NCBI GenBank assembly: GCA_018398805.1
Contig: JAGFBZ010000176.1
Coordinates: 190,001-254,000, forward strand
DNA length: 64,000 nucleotides
Source: Hirundichthys speculiger
Lineage: Eukaryota > Chordata > Actinopteri > Beloniformes > Exocoetidae
Direction: 5' to 3'
Part shown: one piece after another, positions 30,075 to 41,993 of the stretch
Position numbering within the stretch: position 1 is the stretch's first letter
Layout of the letters: every line of letters begins with the position of its first letter
The notes under the pieces: generated by a model
What the model was told of the DNA's origin: nothing
Seen by the model: the letters and a program-made list of their open reading frames with translations, nothing else
Databases searched by the model: none
Made by a program: the position numbers and the translations under genes

Positions 30075-31286
30075 GAGGGGCGCAGATAGGATTTTTAAAC
30101 TGGGGGGGACTGAGCAGTCATTAGAATTGTGAGTTTTCTAACTGAATTAATATTTGTAGACAAAGGCCTATCTAGGTAACACTCGCCTTACATGATCAAC
30201 TTTTTATTTGTCTGGTGAGTTAATCACGCTCCAAAACCTGATGTCTTCTGCCTGTTTTATTTAAATATTTGCTGATCTTACTTTAACTGTAACTTCTAAC
30301 AAAAAGGGAATGTCCAAAAATGTATAACAAAATAAAATTGAAATGATTCACACTTGTGCCTTCATATAAATGATTAGAAACATTACAATATGTATGAAAA
30401 CAAGTATAAACACATGAACAACAGATTTATACAATAAAGGGGGAAGTTAACAGGCAATATGATACTTACATTGCTCTTTTTTTTTTAAAAAAAAAAAGCT
30501 GTAATTGTTTTTTTGTTTTTTTATTGTTGCCCCCACCAGGGATTGGCTGCAGGCCAGGAGGACAATGTTAACGTCTTAAATCTCATCATTTCAGTTAACA
30601 ATTATCGCTTACTAAAATACCATTATAAAAATAACAACATTAAAAGATATACATCTACAGCCAAGAATGCTGTTTTTTTTTACATTTAACCAACTTCAGG
30701 TAAGTCCAAATGACTAGCTACTCAACATTACAAAATAAGTATTTTTCACACCTCTGAAAACAGGCTAAGTTTATCTTTTAGTTCTTGAAATAAACACTGT
30801 GATTTTTCTCCTCCCTCTTCTCTGGTTTACTGTGGCAGAAAGATCAGCAGCTCAGTTATTAGACAGTTGTTTATGGTCAACATGGTTGCCGCAACAGGGA
30901 CGTCATGGAACAAGGAATATGAAAAAAAAAAAAAAAAAAAAAAACAACAGTTAATGAAATGAAACGAAATGGTTTATGCTGAATTTTAATGCTTTTCCAA
31001 CTTCCAACTTCAAATTTGCGAGTGCAGCTAAAACGCACCATTAGTCGTTGCAGAAACACAGATGCTATCAAATGGATCAGATGTGTCGGATCACTTCTGG
31101 ATCCAGGAATTCTAAAAAGGATTTTTTTTATCATTGTGAGATAGATGAGCTGCTTGGTGGAGGTCTGCGCTCTCCGAGTGATTTTCAGGTTCTACCTACG
31201 TTTGGTGCCTTACATACGGATGGTGGTGGTGGGGGGGACAGATAGGGGACATGTCCCCCCCGTCCCCAGTGCCATCTGCGCCCTTG
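30075..31286. mobile_element. hAT-like element, copy 1
   Basis: The left end GAGGGGCGCAGATAGG and the right end, inverted, CAAGGGCGCAGATGGC form a short inverted repeat. The exact 8-bp sequence tatgtagg flanks it at 30067-30074 and 31287-31294. Both sub-ends carry G-runs (actgggggggac). The AT-rich interior has no transposase. Its right end is reused in the cassettes at 34.3, 38.8, 41.7 and 45.0 kb. Confidence 0.72.
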
Positions 31287-31455
31287 TATGTAGGAAGGGA
31301 AAGTCCAGGGCCGTTTTTTAGTCCCTGGGATGCACAGAGAGAAACTGCTGTTTCCATTTCTGACCACTAGAGGGCGCCAGAGCAGCGCGTTCGTGAGCAG
31401 GAAGCAGCCGTGACCGCAGGCCTGCGTCCTGCCAGCCATTATTCATTATTTGTGA
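31189..31455. repeat. Cassette C, copy 1 of 5 (hAT right end plus flank)
   Basis: About 270 bp from ttctacctacgtttggtgcc to ccagccattattcattattt, containing gacatgtccccccc, ccactagagggcgccagagc and gtgaccgcaggcctgcgtcc. It consists of the last ~100 bp of the hAT-like element plus the sequence beyond it. The 20-bp minisatellite starts right after it. Confidence 0.85.
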
Positions 31456-31835
31456 GCCTGAAAACGTCCCGTGACCGGGTCCCGCCCTGAAACTGTCCCC
31501 CGTGGCCTGAAAATGTCCTGGTGCCTGAAACTGTCCCAAGACCCTGAAAACGGCCCCTGTAGCCTGAAATGGTCCCCGTAGCCCTGAAATGGTCCCCGTG
31601 GCCCTGAAACTGTCACTGGACCTGAACGGTCCTGGTGGCCCTGAAACTGTCCCGGTGACCCTGAAAATGTCCCCGTAGCCCTGAAATGGTCCCTGGCCCT
31701 GAAACTGTCACTGTGACCCTGAAACTTCCTGGTGGCCCTGAAACTGTCCCAGAGACCCTAAAACGTCCGGACCCTGAAATGGCCTGTGACCCCCTTGGCC
31801 CCTGAACTGTCCCTGTGACCCTGAAACGGTCCCAG
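31456..31835. repeat. 20-bp minisatellite, block 1
   Basis: About 19 units of the repeat (ccctgaaactgtcccggtga type). It has many small deletions and ends directly at the ambiguous base at 31836. Confidence 0.85.
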
Positions 31836-31836
31836 N
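31836..31836. other. Ambiguous base (N), probable assembly join
   Basis: The single N in the window. It separates minisatellite on the left from the third copy of the dispersed repeat on the right, and the right side is unusually rich in one-base deletions. Confidence 0.9.
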
Positions 31837-31839
31837 AAT

Positions 31840-33035
31840 TTTCATTCTACAAACTAACAGCATGGGCGCTAAATGATAATTGATCAGATATCTTAAAAAC
31901 CAACAAAGCAGACTAACGTAGCGTCTGTCAACAGAAAGATGGAAGTCAGAAACCAAGGGAAATGGATGGAAAAATTAAAACTAAAGAAGTTTGAGGAGGG
32001 AAGTGTTTCCTATTTAGTCATTATTTATCTTTGTCTTTATGGTGCTGGTGGGTTAATGTTTATGGAATAGCTACAAATGTTTTTGAAGAATGATTAGTTG
32101 ATTGGTTCCCTAACTGATCACAGCAGCGCTGCATGGAGCAGTTTAATTTAAATCAGTATCAAGGTCTACAGTAGATTTATTAGGTAGTCTGGTGGTTTGA
32201 AGGTTTTGTAATATGTTGTTGTGTCCCTTTTTATCATTTTTTCTCTCCATCCAATAAAGGCCACTAGAAATCTTTTAAAAGATGCTGATATGACGTATAA
32301 CCATACCTGCTAACTATGCTGAAATAATAATAATATAATAATATAATAATAATAATAATAATAATAAAATAATAATCTCCTCTTTGGGTTCATAAATGTG
32401 TAAATCTGGTTCTATGGAGTCACATGCACTGGTATGAGACATTATTAGGTTTAAAGATCGAAAATGTTCCATTTCAAACAGAAAAGGGTGTTTTAAATAA
32501 ATGTATGGTTTAAAAGCTACTTTGTCATCTCTGACTATCTTTAAATTTTTTGCAGTATCACTAGAGCCAGTGGGTCCTCTTTTGGGTTTCTGGGTCACTC
32601 TGCAGAATATTAAAACTATAAAAATGTTTCAAGCAGGTTAATTCTGACACAGACTAGACCTAAAAGACTAAAAATGTTATGAGATTTAGGAAAAACCATC
32701 TGTTTTATTCTTCTTGTCTGTAGCCGCAACATTAAAATAATATTTTCCAAACGTTAGAATTAATGGAGGTGTAAGTTCTGGTTTAATGGCGTATTCCAAG
32801 TTAGAATATTAATCAAGCATATGTGATATAAATATAGATTTTTTCTGTTTAAAATGCAGCATATAAGTTATTGTATAATAGCAGTAAAAAGACAATAATT
32901 TGTCATTTTTTGTTTGGGATGCAGGTGAGTTTAGTTGTTTATTTAATATTAGTGGTCTTGAATAAATAATCATAATGTTCGTATGTGTGTAATATCACTG
33001 GAGCCCCCCCCCAACTTATTAGTGGACCTATGTAG
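31840..33035. repeat. Dispersed repeat family, copy 3 (indel-rich)
   Basis: Collinear with 28800-30066 but missing many single bases, for example in the stretch around 32270-32330 and 32560-32590. The pattern looks more like sequencing error than normal divergence. Confidence 0.7.
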
Positions 33036-33044
33036 GGAGGGCGC

Positions 33045-34430
33045 AGATAGGATTTTAAAAACTGGGGGGGACTGAGCAGTCTTAGAATTGTGATTTTCTA
33101 ACGAATTAATATTTGTAGACAAAGGCCTATCTAGGTACCCCTCGCCTTACAGATCAACTTTTTATTTGTCTGGTGAGTTAATCCACGCTCCAAAACCTGA
33201 TGTCTTCTGCCTGTTTTATTTAAACATTTGCTGATCTCAGCAGGATAAGAATCTCATTACGAAACTTTAACGTAACTTCTAACAGAAAGGGAATGTCCAA
33301 AATGTATAACAAAAAATTGAAATGATTCACACTTGTGCCTTCATATAAATGATTAGAAAAATTACAATATGTATGAAAACAAGTATAAACACATGAACAA
33401 CAGATTTATACAATAAAAATAAAAAGTATTTTTTCAAATAAACCAAATTGATCAGAAAAAGAAAAATCCCTCTGTAGCTAAACAAATTTACCATCTATAA
33501 GCAGACTCACTAGGTCCCAAAAACATCTGTCCTCCTTGCGTTTCCCTGAACATATTGCTGGGAAGTATCTTTTCTCTCCAGTTTGTCAAGTCTGTCTTGG
33601 TGAATATGACACATCGGGGGAAGTTAACAGGCAATATGATACTTACATTGCTCTTTTTTTTTTTAATTTTTTTTTTTTAAAGCTGTAATTGTTTTTTTTT
33701 GTTTTTTCATTGTTGCCCCCACCAGGGATTGGCTGCAGGCCAGGAGGACAATGTTAACATCTTAAATCTCATCATTTCAGTTAACAATTATCTCTTACTA
33801 AAATACCATTATAAAAATAACAACATTAAAAGATATACATCTACAGCCAAGAATGCTGTTTTTTTACATTTAACCTACTTCAGGTAAGTCCAAATGACTC
33901 GCTACTCAACATTACAAAATAAGTATTTTTCACACCTCTGAAAACAGGCTAAGGAAATCTTTTGGTTCTTGAAATAAACACTGTGATTTACTGTGGCAGA
34001 AAGATCACCAGCTCAGTCATTAGACAATTGTTTATGATCAACATGGTCGCCGCAATAGGGACGTCATGAAACAAGGAATATGAAAAAAAACAAAAAAAAA
34101 ACAACAACAGTTAATGAAATGAAACGAAATGGTTTATGCTGAATTTTAATGCTTTTCCAACTTCCAACTTCAAATTTGCGAGTGCAGCTGAAACGCACCA
34201 TTAGTCGTTGCAGAAACACAGATGCTATCAAATGGATCAGACTTCTGGATCCAGGAATTCTAAAAAGGATTTTTTTATCATTGTGAGATAGATGAGCTGC
34301 TTGGTGGAGGTCTGCGCTCTCCGAGTGATTTTCAGGTTCTACCTACGTTTGGTGCCTTACATACGGACGGTGGTGGTGGGGGGGACAGATAGGGGACATG
34401 TCCCCCCCGTCCCCAGTGCCATCTGCGCCC
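33045..34430. mobile_element. hAT-like element, copy 2
   Basis: Same ends and flanking tatgtagg as the copy at 30075-31286. It has about 170 bp extra (near 33425-33615: tccctctgtagctaaac to gtgaatatgacacatc) that is absent from copy 1, so copy 1 has an internal deletion or copy 2 an insertion. No transposase ORF. Confidence 0.65.
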
Positions 34431-34592
34431 TTGTATGTAGGGAGGGGAAGTCCAGGGCCGTGTTTTAGTCCAGGGATGCACAGAGAGACTGCTATTTCCA
34501 TTTCTGCCACTAGGGCGCCAGAGCAGCGTGTCGTGAGCAGGAGCGCCGTGACCGCAGGCCTGCGTCCTGCCAGCCATTATTCATTTGTGAGC
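34336..34592. repeat. Cassette C, copy 2 of 5
   Basis: Same order of motifs as copy 1, with several small deletions (ccactagggcgccagagc lacks two bases). Confidence 0.8.
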
Positions 34593-37500
34593 CTGAAACG
34601 GTCCCCGTGGCCCTGAAAACTGTCCTGGCCTGAAACTGTCCCGGTGACCTGAACGGCCCTGTGAGCCTGAATGGTCCCCGAGCCCTGAAATGGTCCCCGT
34701 GGCCCTGAAACTGTCACTGTGGCCCTGAAACTGTCCCCCGGTGACCCTGAAACTGTCCCAGTGTCTCTGAAATGGTCCCCGTGGCCCTGAAACTGTCACT
34801 GTGGCCCTGAACTTCCCGGTGACCCTGAAACTGTCCTGTGACCCTGAAACGGTCCCAGTGTCTCTGAATGGTCCCCGTGGCCCTGAAACTGTCCCGGTGG
34901 CCCTGAAACTGTCCCGTGACTGAATGTCCCTGTGACCCTGAAATGGCCCTGTGACCCTGAACGGTCCCCGTGGCCCTGAAACTGGTGGCCTTGAAACGGT
35001 CCCCGTGGCCTGAAAACGTCCCCGGCCCTGAAACTGTCCCGGTGACCCTGAAACGGCCCTGTGAGCCTGAAATGGTCCCCGTAGCCCGAAACTGTCCCGT
35101 GGCCTTGAACGGTCCCCGTGGCCCTGAAACGGTCCCCGTGGCCCTGAAACTGTCCCCGTGGCCCTGAAAACTCCCCGGTGACCCTGAAACGGCCCCTGTG
35201 AGCCTGAAATGGTCCCGTGGCCCTGACAAACCCCTTGGCCTGAAACTGTCCCGGTGACCATGAAACGGCCCCTGTGAGCCCTGAAATGGTCCCCGTAGCC
35301 CTGAAATGGTCCCCCGTGGCCCTGAAACTGTCACTGTGGCCCTGAAACTGACCCTGAAACTGTCCCAGTGACCCGAACTGTCCCGTGTCTCTGAAATGGT
35401 CCCCGTGGCCCTGAAACTGGTCACTGTGCCTGAAACTGTCCCGGTGACCCTGAACTGTCCCTTGACCCTGAACGGTCTCCCCGTGGCCCTGACTGTCCCG
35501 TGGCCCTGAAACGTCCCGGTGACCCTGAAACGTCCCGGTGACCTGAAATGGCCCCTGTGAAAAGGTCCCGTGGCCTGAAACTGTCCCCGTGCCTGAACGT
35601 GTGGCCTGAAACGGTCCCCGTGGCCCTGAAACTGTCCCGGTGACCCTGAAACGGCCCCTGTGTGAGTAGCCCTGAAATGGTCCCCCGTAGCCCTGAAACT
35701 GTCCCGTGGCCCTTGAAACGGTCCCCGTGTCCCGGCCTGAAACTGTCCCCGTGACCCTGAAACGTCCCGTGAGCCTGAAATGGTCCCCGTGGCCCTGAAC
35801 TGGTCCCCGTTGGCCTGAAACTGTCCCGGTGACCCTGAAACGGCCCCTGTGAGCCCTAGCAAATGGTCCCGTGGCCCTGAAATGTCCCGGTGACCCTGAA
35901 ATGTCCCCGTGGCCTGAAACTGTCCCTGACCCTAAATGGTCCCCCCCCCGTGGCCCTGAAAACTGTCCCTGTGACCTAAACTGTCCTGTGACCCTGAAAC
36001 TGTCCCGGTGACCCTGAAACGTCCTGGTGGCCCTGAAACTGCCCAGAGACTGAAACTGTCCCGGTGACCCTGAAATGGCCCCTGTGACCCTGAAACGGTG
36101 AAACGGTCCCCGTGGCCCTGAAACTGTCCCCGTGTCACCTGAAACTGTCCCGGTGACCCTGAAATGTCCAGACCCTGAATGTCTGACCCTGAAATGGCCC
36201 CTGTGACCCTGAAACGGTCCCCGTGGCCCTGAAACTGTCCCCGTGGCCCTGAAACGGTCCCCGTGGGCCTGAAACGTCCCGGTGACCCGAAAACGCCCCT
36301 GTGAGCCTGAAAGGTCCCGTAGCCCTGAAATGGTCCCCGTGTGGTGGCCCTGACTGTGACCCCCTGAAACGGTCCCGAGACCCTGAAACTGTCCCGGTGA
36401 CCCTGAAACTGGGACCTGAAAACTGTCCCAGGTCTGAATGGTCCCCGTGGCCCTGAAACTGTCACTGTGGCCCTGAAACTGTCCCGGTGACCCTGAAACT
36501 GTCCCTGTGACCCTGAAACGGTCCCAGTGTCTCTGAAATGGTCCCCGTGGCCCTGAAACTGTCCCGGTGGCCCTGAAACTGTCCCGGTGACCCTGAAACT
36601 GTCCCGGTGACCCTGAAATGGCCCCTGTGACCCTGAAACGGTCCCCGTGGCCCTAAAACTGTCCCCGTGGCCTGAAACGGTCCCCGTGGCCCTGAAACGG
36701 TCCCCGTGGCCCTGAAACTGTCCCGGTGACCCTGAAACGGCCCCTGTGAGCCTGAAATGGTCCCAGTAGCCCTGAAATGGTCCCCGTAGCCCTGAAACTG
36801 TCCCCGTGGCCTTGAAACGGTCCCCGTGGCCCTGAAACTGTCCCCGTGGCCCTGAAACTGTCCCGGTGACCCTGAAACGGCCCCTGTGAGCCTGAAATGG
36901 TCCCCGTGGCCCTGAAACTGTCCCCGTGGCCCTGAAACGGTCCCCGTTGGCCTGAAACTGTCCCGGTGACCCTGAACGGCCCCTGTGAGCCTGAAATGTC
37001 CCTGAAATGGTCCCCGTGGCCCTGAAACTGTCACTGTGGCCCTGAAACTGTCCCGGTGACCCTGAAACTGTCCCAGTGACCCTGAAACTGTCCCAGTGTC
37101 TCTGAAATGGTCCCCGTGGCCCTGAAACTGTCACTGTGGCCCTGAAACTGTCCCGGTGACCCTGAAACCCTGAAACGGTCCCGTCCTGAAATGTCCCCGT
37201 GGCCCTGAAACGTCCCCGTGGCCCTGAACCCCGTGACCCTGAAACTGTCCCGGTGACCCTGAAATGGCCCCTGTGACCCTGAAAAACGTCCCAGTGGCCC
37301 TGAACTGTCCCCGTGGCCCTGAAACTGTCCCGGTGACCCTGGTGACCCTGAAACGGCCCCGTGAGCCCTGGAAATGTCCCCCGTAGCCCTGAAATGGTCC
37401 CTGAAAACTGTCCCCGTGGCCTTGAAAACGGTCCCCGTGGCCTGAAACGTCCCGTGACCTGAAACGGTGTAGCCTGAAATGGTCCCCGTGGCCCTGAAAA

Positions 37501-38835
37501 CTGTCCCCGTGGCCCTGAAACGGTCCCGTTGGCCTGAAAACGTCCCGGTGACCCTGAAACGGCCCCTGTGAGCCGAAAGGTCCCCGTGGAATGCCCCGTG
37601 GCCCTGAAACGTCCCGGTACCTGAAACTGTCCCGTTGGCCCTGAAACCCCGGGACCTGAAATGGTCCCCGTAGCCCTGAAATGGTCCCCGTGGCCCTGAA
37701 ACTGTCCCGGTGACCCTGAAATGGTCCCCGTAGCCCTGAAATGGTCCCCGGGCCCTGAAACTGTCCCTGTTGACCCTGAAACGTCCCCTGTCCCTGGTGG
37801 CCCTGAAACTGTCCCAGAGACCCTGAAACTGTCCGGTGACCCTGAAAATGGCCCTGTGACCCTGAAACGTCCCCGTGGCCCTGAAACTGTCCCCGTGGCC
37901 CTGAAACTGTCACTGTGACTCTGAAACTGTCCCGGTGACCCTGAAACTGTCCCAGAGACCCTGAAACTGTCCCGGTGACCCTGAAATGGCCCCTGTGACC
38001 CTGAAACGGTCCCCGTGGCCCTGAAACTGTCCCCGTGGCCCTGAAACGGTCCCCGTGGGCCTGAAACTGTCCCGGTGACCCTGAAACGGCCCCTGTGAGC
38101 CTGAAATGGTCCCCGTAGCCCTGAAATGGTCCCCGTGGCCCTGAAACTGTCCCTGTGACCCTGAAACGGTCCCAGTGTCTCTGAAACTGTCCCCGTGGCC
38201 CTGAAACTGTCACTGTGACCCTGAAACGGTCCCGGTGACCCTGAAACGGTCCTGGTGGCCCTGAAACTGTCCCAGAGACCCTGAAACTGTCCCGGTGACC
38301 CTGAAACTGTCCCGGTGACCCTGAAACGGCCCCTGTGACCCTGAAACGATCCTGGTGGCCCTGAAACTGTCCAGAGACCCTGAAACTGTCCCGTGACCCT
38401 GAAAACTGTCCCGGTGACCCTGAAACGGCCCCTGTGAGCCTGAAATGGTCCCCGTAGCCCTGAAATGTCCCCGGGGCCCTGAAACTGTCCCTGTGACCCT
38501 AAAACGGGTCCCAGTGTCTCTGAAACTGTTCCCGTGTCCCTGAAACTTCACTGGACCCTGAAAACGTCCCGGTGACCCTGAAACTGTCCCGGTGACCCTG
38601 AAACGTCCCGCCCCTGTGACCCTTGAATGGTCCCCGTGCCCTGAAACTGTCCCCGTGGCCTTGAAACGGTCCCCGTGAGCCTGAAATGGTCCCAGTAGCC
38701 CTGAAATGGTCCCCGTGGCCCTGAAACTGTGCTGGGACCTGAACGGTCCCGGTGACCGTGAAACTGTCCCCGGAAAAACTGTCCCCGGTGACCCTGAAAC
38801 TGTCCGGTGACCCGGTCCCGTGACCCTGAAAATCA
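34593..38835. repeat. 20-bp minisatellite, block 2 (irregular register)
   Basis: About 4.2 kb of the same 20-bp unit, but the register is broken by frequent one- to few-base losses (for example around 34900-35100 and 37140-37660). ORFs of 200-400 codons on the - strand (F-R-x-T-G-x-V-S-G-type repeats) come from the lack of stops in the unit. Confidence 0.92.
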
Positions 38836-38841
38836 CCGGGG

Positions 38842-39120
38842 GTTCTACCTACGTTGGTGCCTACATACGGACGGTGGTGGTGGGGGGGGACAGATGGGAT
38901 CAATATAAATCTGGGGGGACATGTCCCCCCCCGTCCCCAGTGCCATCTGCGCCCTTGTATGTAGGGAGGGGAAGTCCAGGGCCGTTTTATAGTCCCAGGG
39001 ATGCACAGAGAGACTGCTGTTTCCATTCCTGACCACTAGAGGGCGCCAGAGCAGCGTGTCCGTGAGCAGGAAGCAGCCGTGACCGCAGGCCTGCGTCCTG
39101 CCAGCCATTATTCATTATTT
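38842..39120. repeat. Cassette C, copy 3 of 5
   Basis: Carries an extra gatcaatataaatctgggg stretch that is shared with copies 4 and 5 but absent from 1 and 2, so copies 3-5 form a sub-family. It follows the junction ccctgaaaatcaccggggg. Confidence 0.85.
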
Positions 39121-41700
39121 GTGAGCCTGAAACGGTCCCCGTGCCCCTGAAACTGTCCCAGAGACCCTGAAACTGTCCCCGTGCCCCTGAAACTGTCCCC
39201 GTGGGCCTGAAACTGTCCCGGTGACCCTGAAACGGCCCCTGTGACCCTGAAACGGTCCCAGTGTCTCTGAAACTGTCCCCCGTGTCCCCAGGTCCCTGAA
39301 ACTGTCCCGTGACCCTGAACCCTGAAACGGTGTCCTGAAACCCTGAAACTGTCCCCGTGGCCCTGAAACTGTCCCGTGGACCCTGAAAACGTCCCCTGTG
39401 AGCCCGAAATGGTCCCCGTAGCCCTGAAATGGTCCCCGTGGCCCTGAAACTGTCCCTGTGACCCTGAAACAGTCCCAGTGTCTCTGAAACTGTCCCCGTG
39501 GCCCTGAAAGTGTCACTGTGACCCTGAAACGGTCCCAGTGTCTCTGAAATGGTCCCCGTGGCCCTGAAACTGTCCCGGTGGCCCTGAAACGGTCCCAGTG
39601 TCTCTGAAACTGTCCCCGTGGCCCTGAAACGGTCCCGGTGACCCTGAAACGGTCCCAGTGTCTCTGAAACTGTCCCCGTGGCCCTGAAACTGTCACTGTG
39701 ACCCTGAAACGGTCCCAGTGACCCTGAAACGGTCCTGGTGGCCCTGAAACTGTCCCAGAGACCCTGAAACTGTCCCAGAGACCCTGAAACTGTCCCGGTG
39801 ACCCTGAAACTGTCCCGGTGACCCTGAAACGGCCCCTGTGACCCTGAAACTGTCCCGGTGGCCCTGAAACTGTCTCGGTGACCCTGAAACGGTCCCGGTG
39901 ACCCTGAAACGGTCCTGGTGGCCCTGAAACTGTCCCAGAGACCCTGAAACTGTCCCAGAGACCCTGAAACTGTCCCGGTGACCCTGAAACTGTCCCGGTG
40001 ACCCTGAAACGGCCCCTGTGAGCCTGAAATGGTCCCCGTGGCCCTGAAACTGTCCCTGTGACCCTGAAACGGTCCCAGTGTCTCTGAAACTGTCCCCGTG
40101 GCCCTGAAACTGTCACTGTGACCCTGAAACGGTCCCGGTGACCCTGAAACTGTCCCGGTGACCCTGAAACGGCCCCTGTGAGCCTGAAATGGTCCCCGTA
40201 GCCCTGAAATGGTCCCCGTGGCCCTGAAACTGTCACTGTGACCCTGAAACGGTCCCGGTGACCCTGAAACGGTCCTGGTGGCCCTGAAACTGTCCCAGAG
40301 ACCCTGAAACTGTCCCGGTGACCCTGAAATGGCCCCTGTGACCCTGAAACGGTCCCCGTGGCCCTGAAACTGTCCCCGTGGCCCTGAAACGGTCCCCGTG
40401 GGCCTGAAACTGTCCCGGTGACCCTGAAACGGCCCCTGTGAGCCTGAAATGGTCCCCGTAGCCCTGAAATGGTCCCCGTGGCCCTGAAACTGTCACTGTG
40501 ACCCTGAAACGGTCCCGGTGACCCTGAAACGGTCCTGGTGGCCCTGAAACTGTCCCAGAGACCCTGAAACTGTCCCCGTGGCCCTGAAACGGTCCCCGTG
40601 GGCCTGAAACTGTCCCGGTGACCCTGAAACGGCCCCTGTGAGCCTGAAATGGTCCCCGTAGCCCTGAAACGGTCCCCGTGGCCCTGAAACTGTCCCCGTG
40701 GCCCTGAAACGGTCCCCGTGGGCCTGAAACTGTCCCGGTGACCCTGAAACGGCCCCTGTGACCCTGAAACGGTCCCCGTGGCCCTTAAACTGTCCCCGTG
40801 GCCCTGAAACGGTCCCCGTGGGCCTGAAACTGTCCCAGAGACCCTGAAACTGTCCCGGTGACCCTGAAACTGTCCCGGTGACCCTGAAACGGCCCCTGTG
40901 AGCCTGAAATGGTCCCCGTAGCCCTGAAATGGTCCCCGTGGCCCTGAAACTGTCCCTGTGACCCTGAAACGGTCCCAGTGTCTCTGAAACTGTCCCCGTG
41001 GCCCTGAAACTGTCACTGTGACCCTGAAACGGTCCCGGTGACCCTGAAACGGTCCTGGTGGCCCTGAAACTGTCCCAGAGACCCTGAAACTGTCCCGGTG
41101 ACCCTGAAACTGTCCCGGTGACCCTGAAACGGCCCCTGTGACCCTGAAACGATCCTGGTGGCCCTGAAACTGTCCCAGAGACCCTGAAACTGTCCCGGTG
41201 ACCCTGAAACTGTCCCGGTGACCCTGAAACGGCCCCTGTGAGCCTGAAATGGTCCCCGTAGCCCTGAAATGGTCCCCGTGGCCCTGAAACTGTCCCTGTG
41301 ACCCTGAAACGGTCCCAGTGTCTCTGAAACTGTCCCCGTGGCCCTGAAACTGTCACTGTGACCCTGAAACGGTCCCGGTGACCCTGAAACGGTTCTGGTG
41401 GCCCTGAAACTGTCCCAGAGACCCTGAAACTGTCCCGGTGACCCTGAAACTGTCCCGGTGACCCTGAAACGGCCCCTGTGACCCTGAAATGGTCCCCGTG
41501 GCCCTGAAACTGTCCCCGTGGCCTTGAAACGGTCCCCGTGAGCCTGAAATGGTCCCAGTAGCCCTGAAATGGTCCCCGTGGCCCTGAAACTGTGCTGTGA
41601 CCCTGAAACGGTCCCGGTGACCGTGAAACTGTCCCCGGTGACCCTGAAACTGTCCCGGTGACCCTGAAACTGTCCCGGTGACCCCCGGTGACCCTGAAAA
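39121..41700. repeat. 20-bp minisatellite, block 3 (regular register)
   Basis: From about 39400 on, the 20-bp period (ccctgaaacggtcccggtga and variants) is held almost exactly for over 2 kb. Higher-order repeats of several hundred bp are visible: the strings around 40241-40500 and 40985-41230 recur. A - strand ORF of 633 codons is a repeat artefact. Confidence 0.95.
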
Positions 41701-41708
41701 TCACCGGG

Positions 41709-41993
41709 GGTTCTACCTACGTTTGGTGCCTTACATACGGACGGTGGTGGTGGGGGGGGACAGATAGGGATCAATATAAATCTGGGGGGGACATGTCCCC
41801 CCCCGTCCCCAGTGCCATCTGCGCCCTTGTATGTAGGGAGGGGAAGTCCAGGGCCGTTTTATAGTCCCAGGGATGCACAGAGAGACTGCTATTTCCATTC
41901 CTGACCACTAGAGGGCGCCAGAGCAGCGTGTCCGTGAGCAGGAAGCAGCCGTGACCGCAGGCCTGCGTCCTGCCAGCCATTATTCATTATTTG
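41709..41993. repeat. Cassette C, copy 4 of 5
   Basis: Nearly identical to copy 3, with the same left junction (tgaaaatcaccggggg) and the same right junction into minisatellite (atttgtgagcctgaaacgg). Confidence 0.88.
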
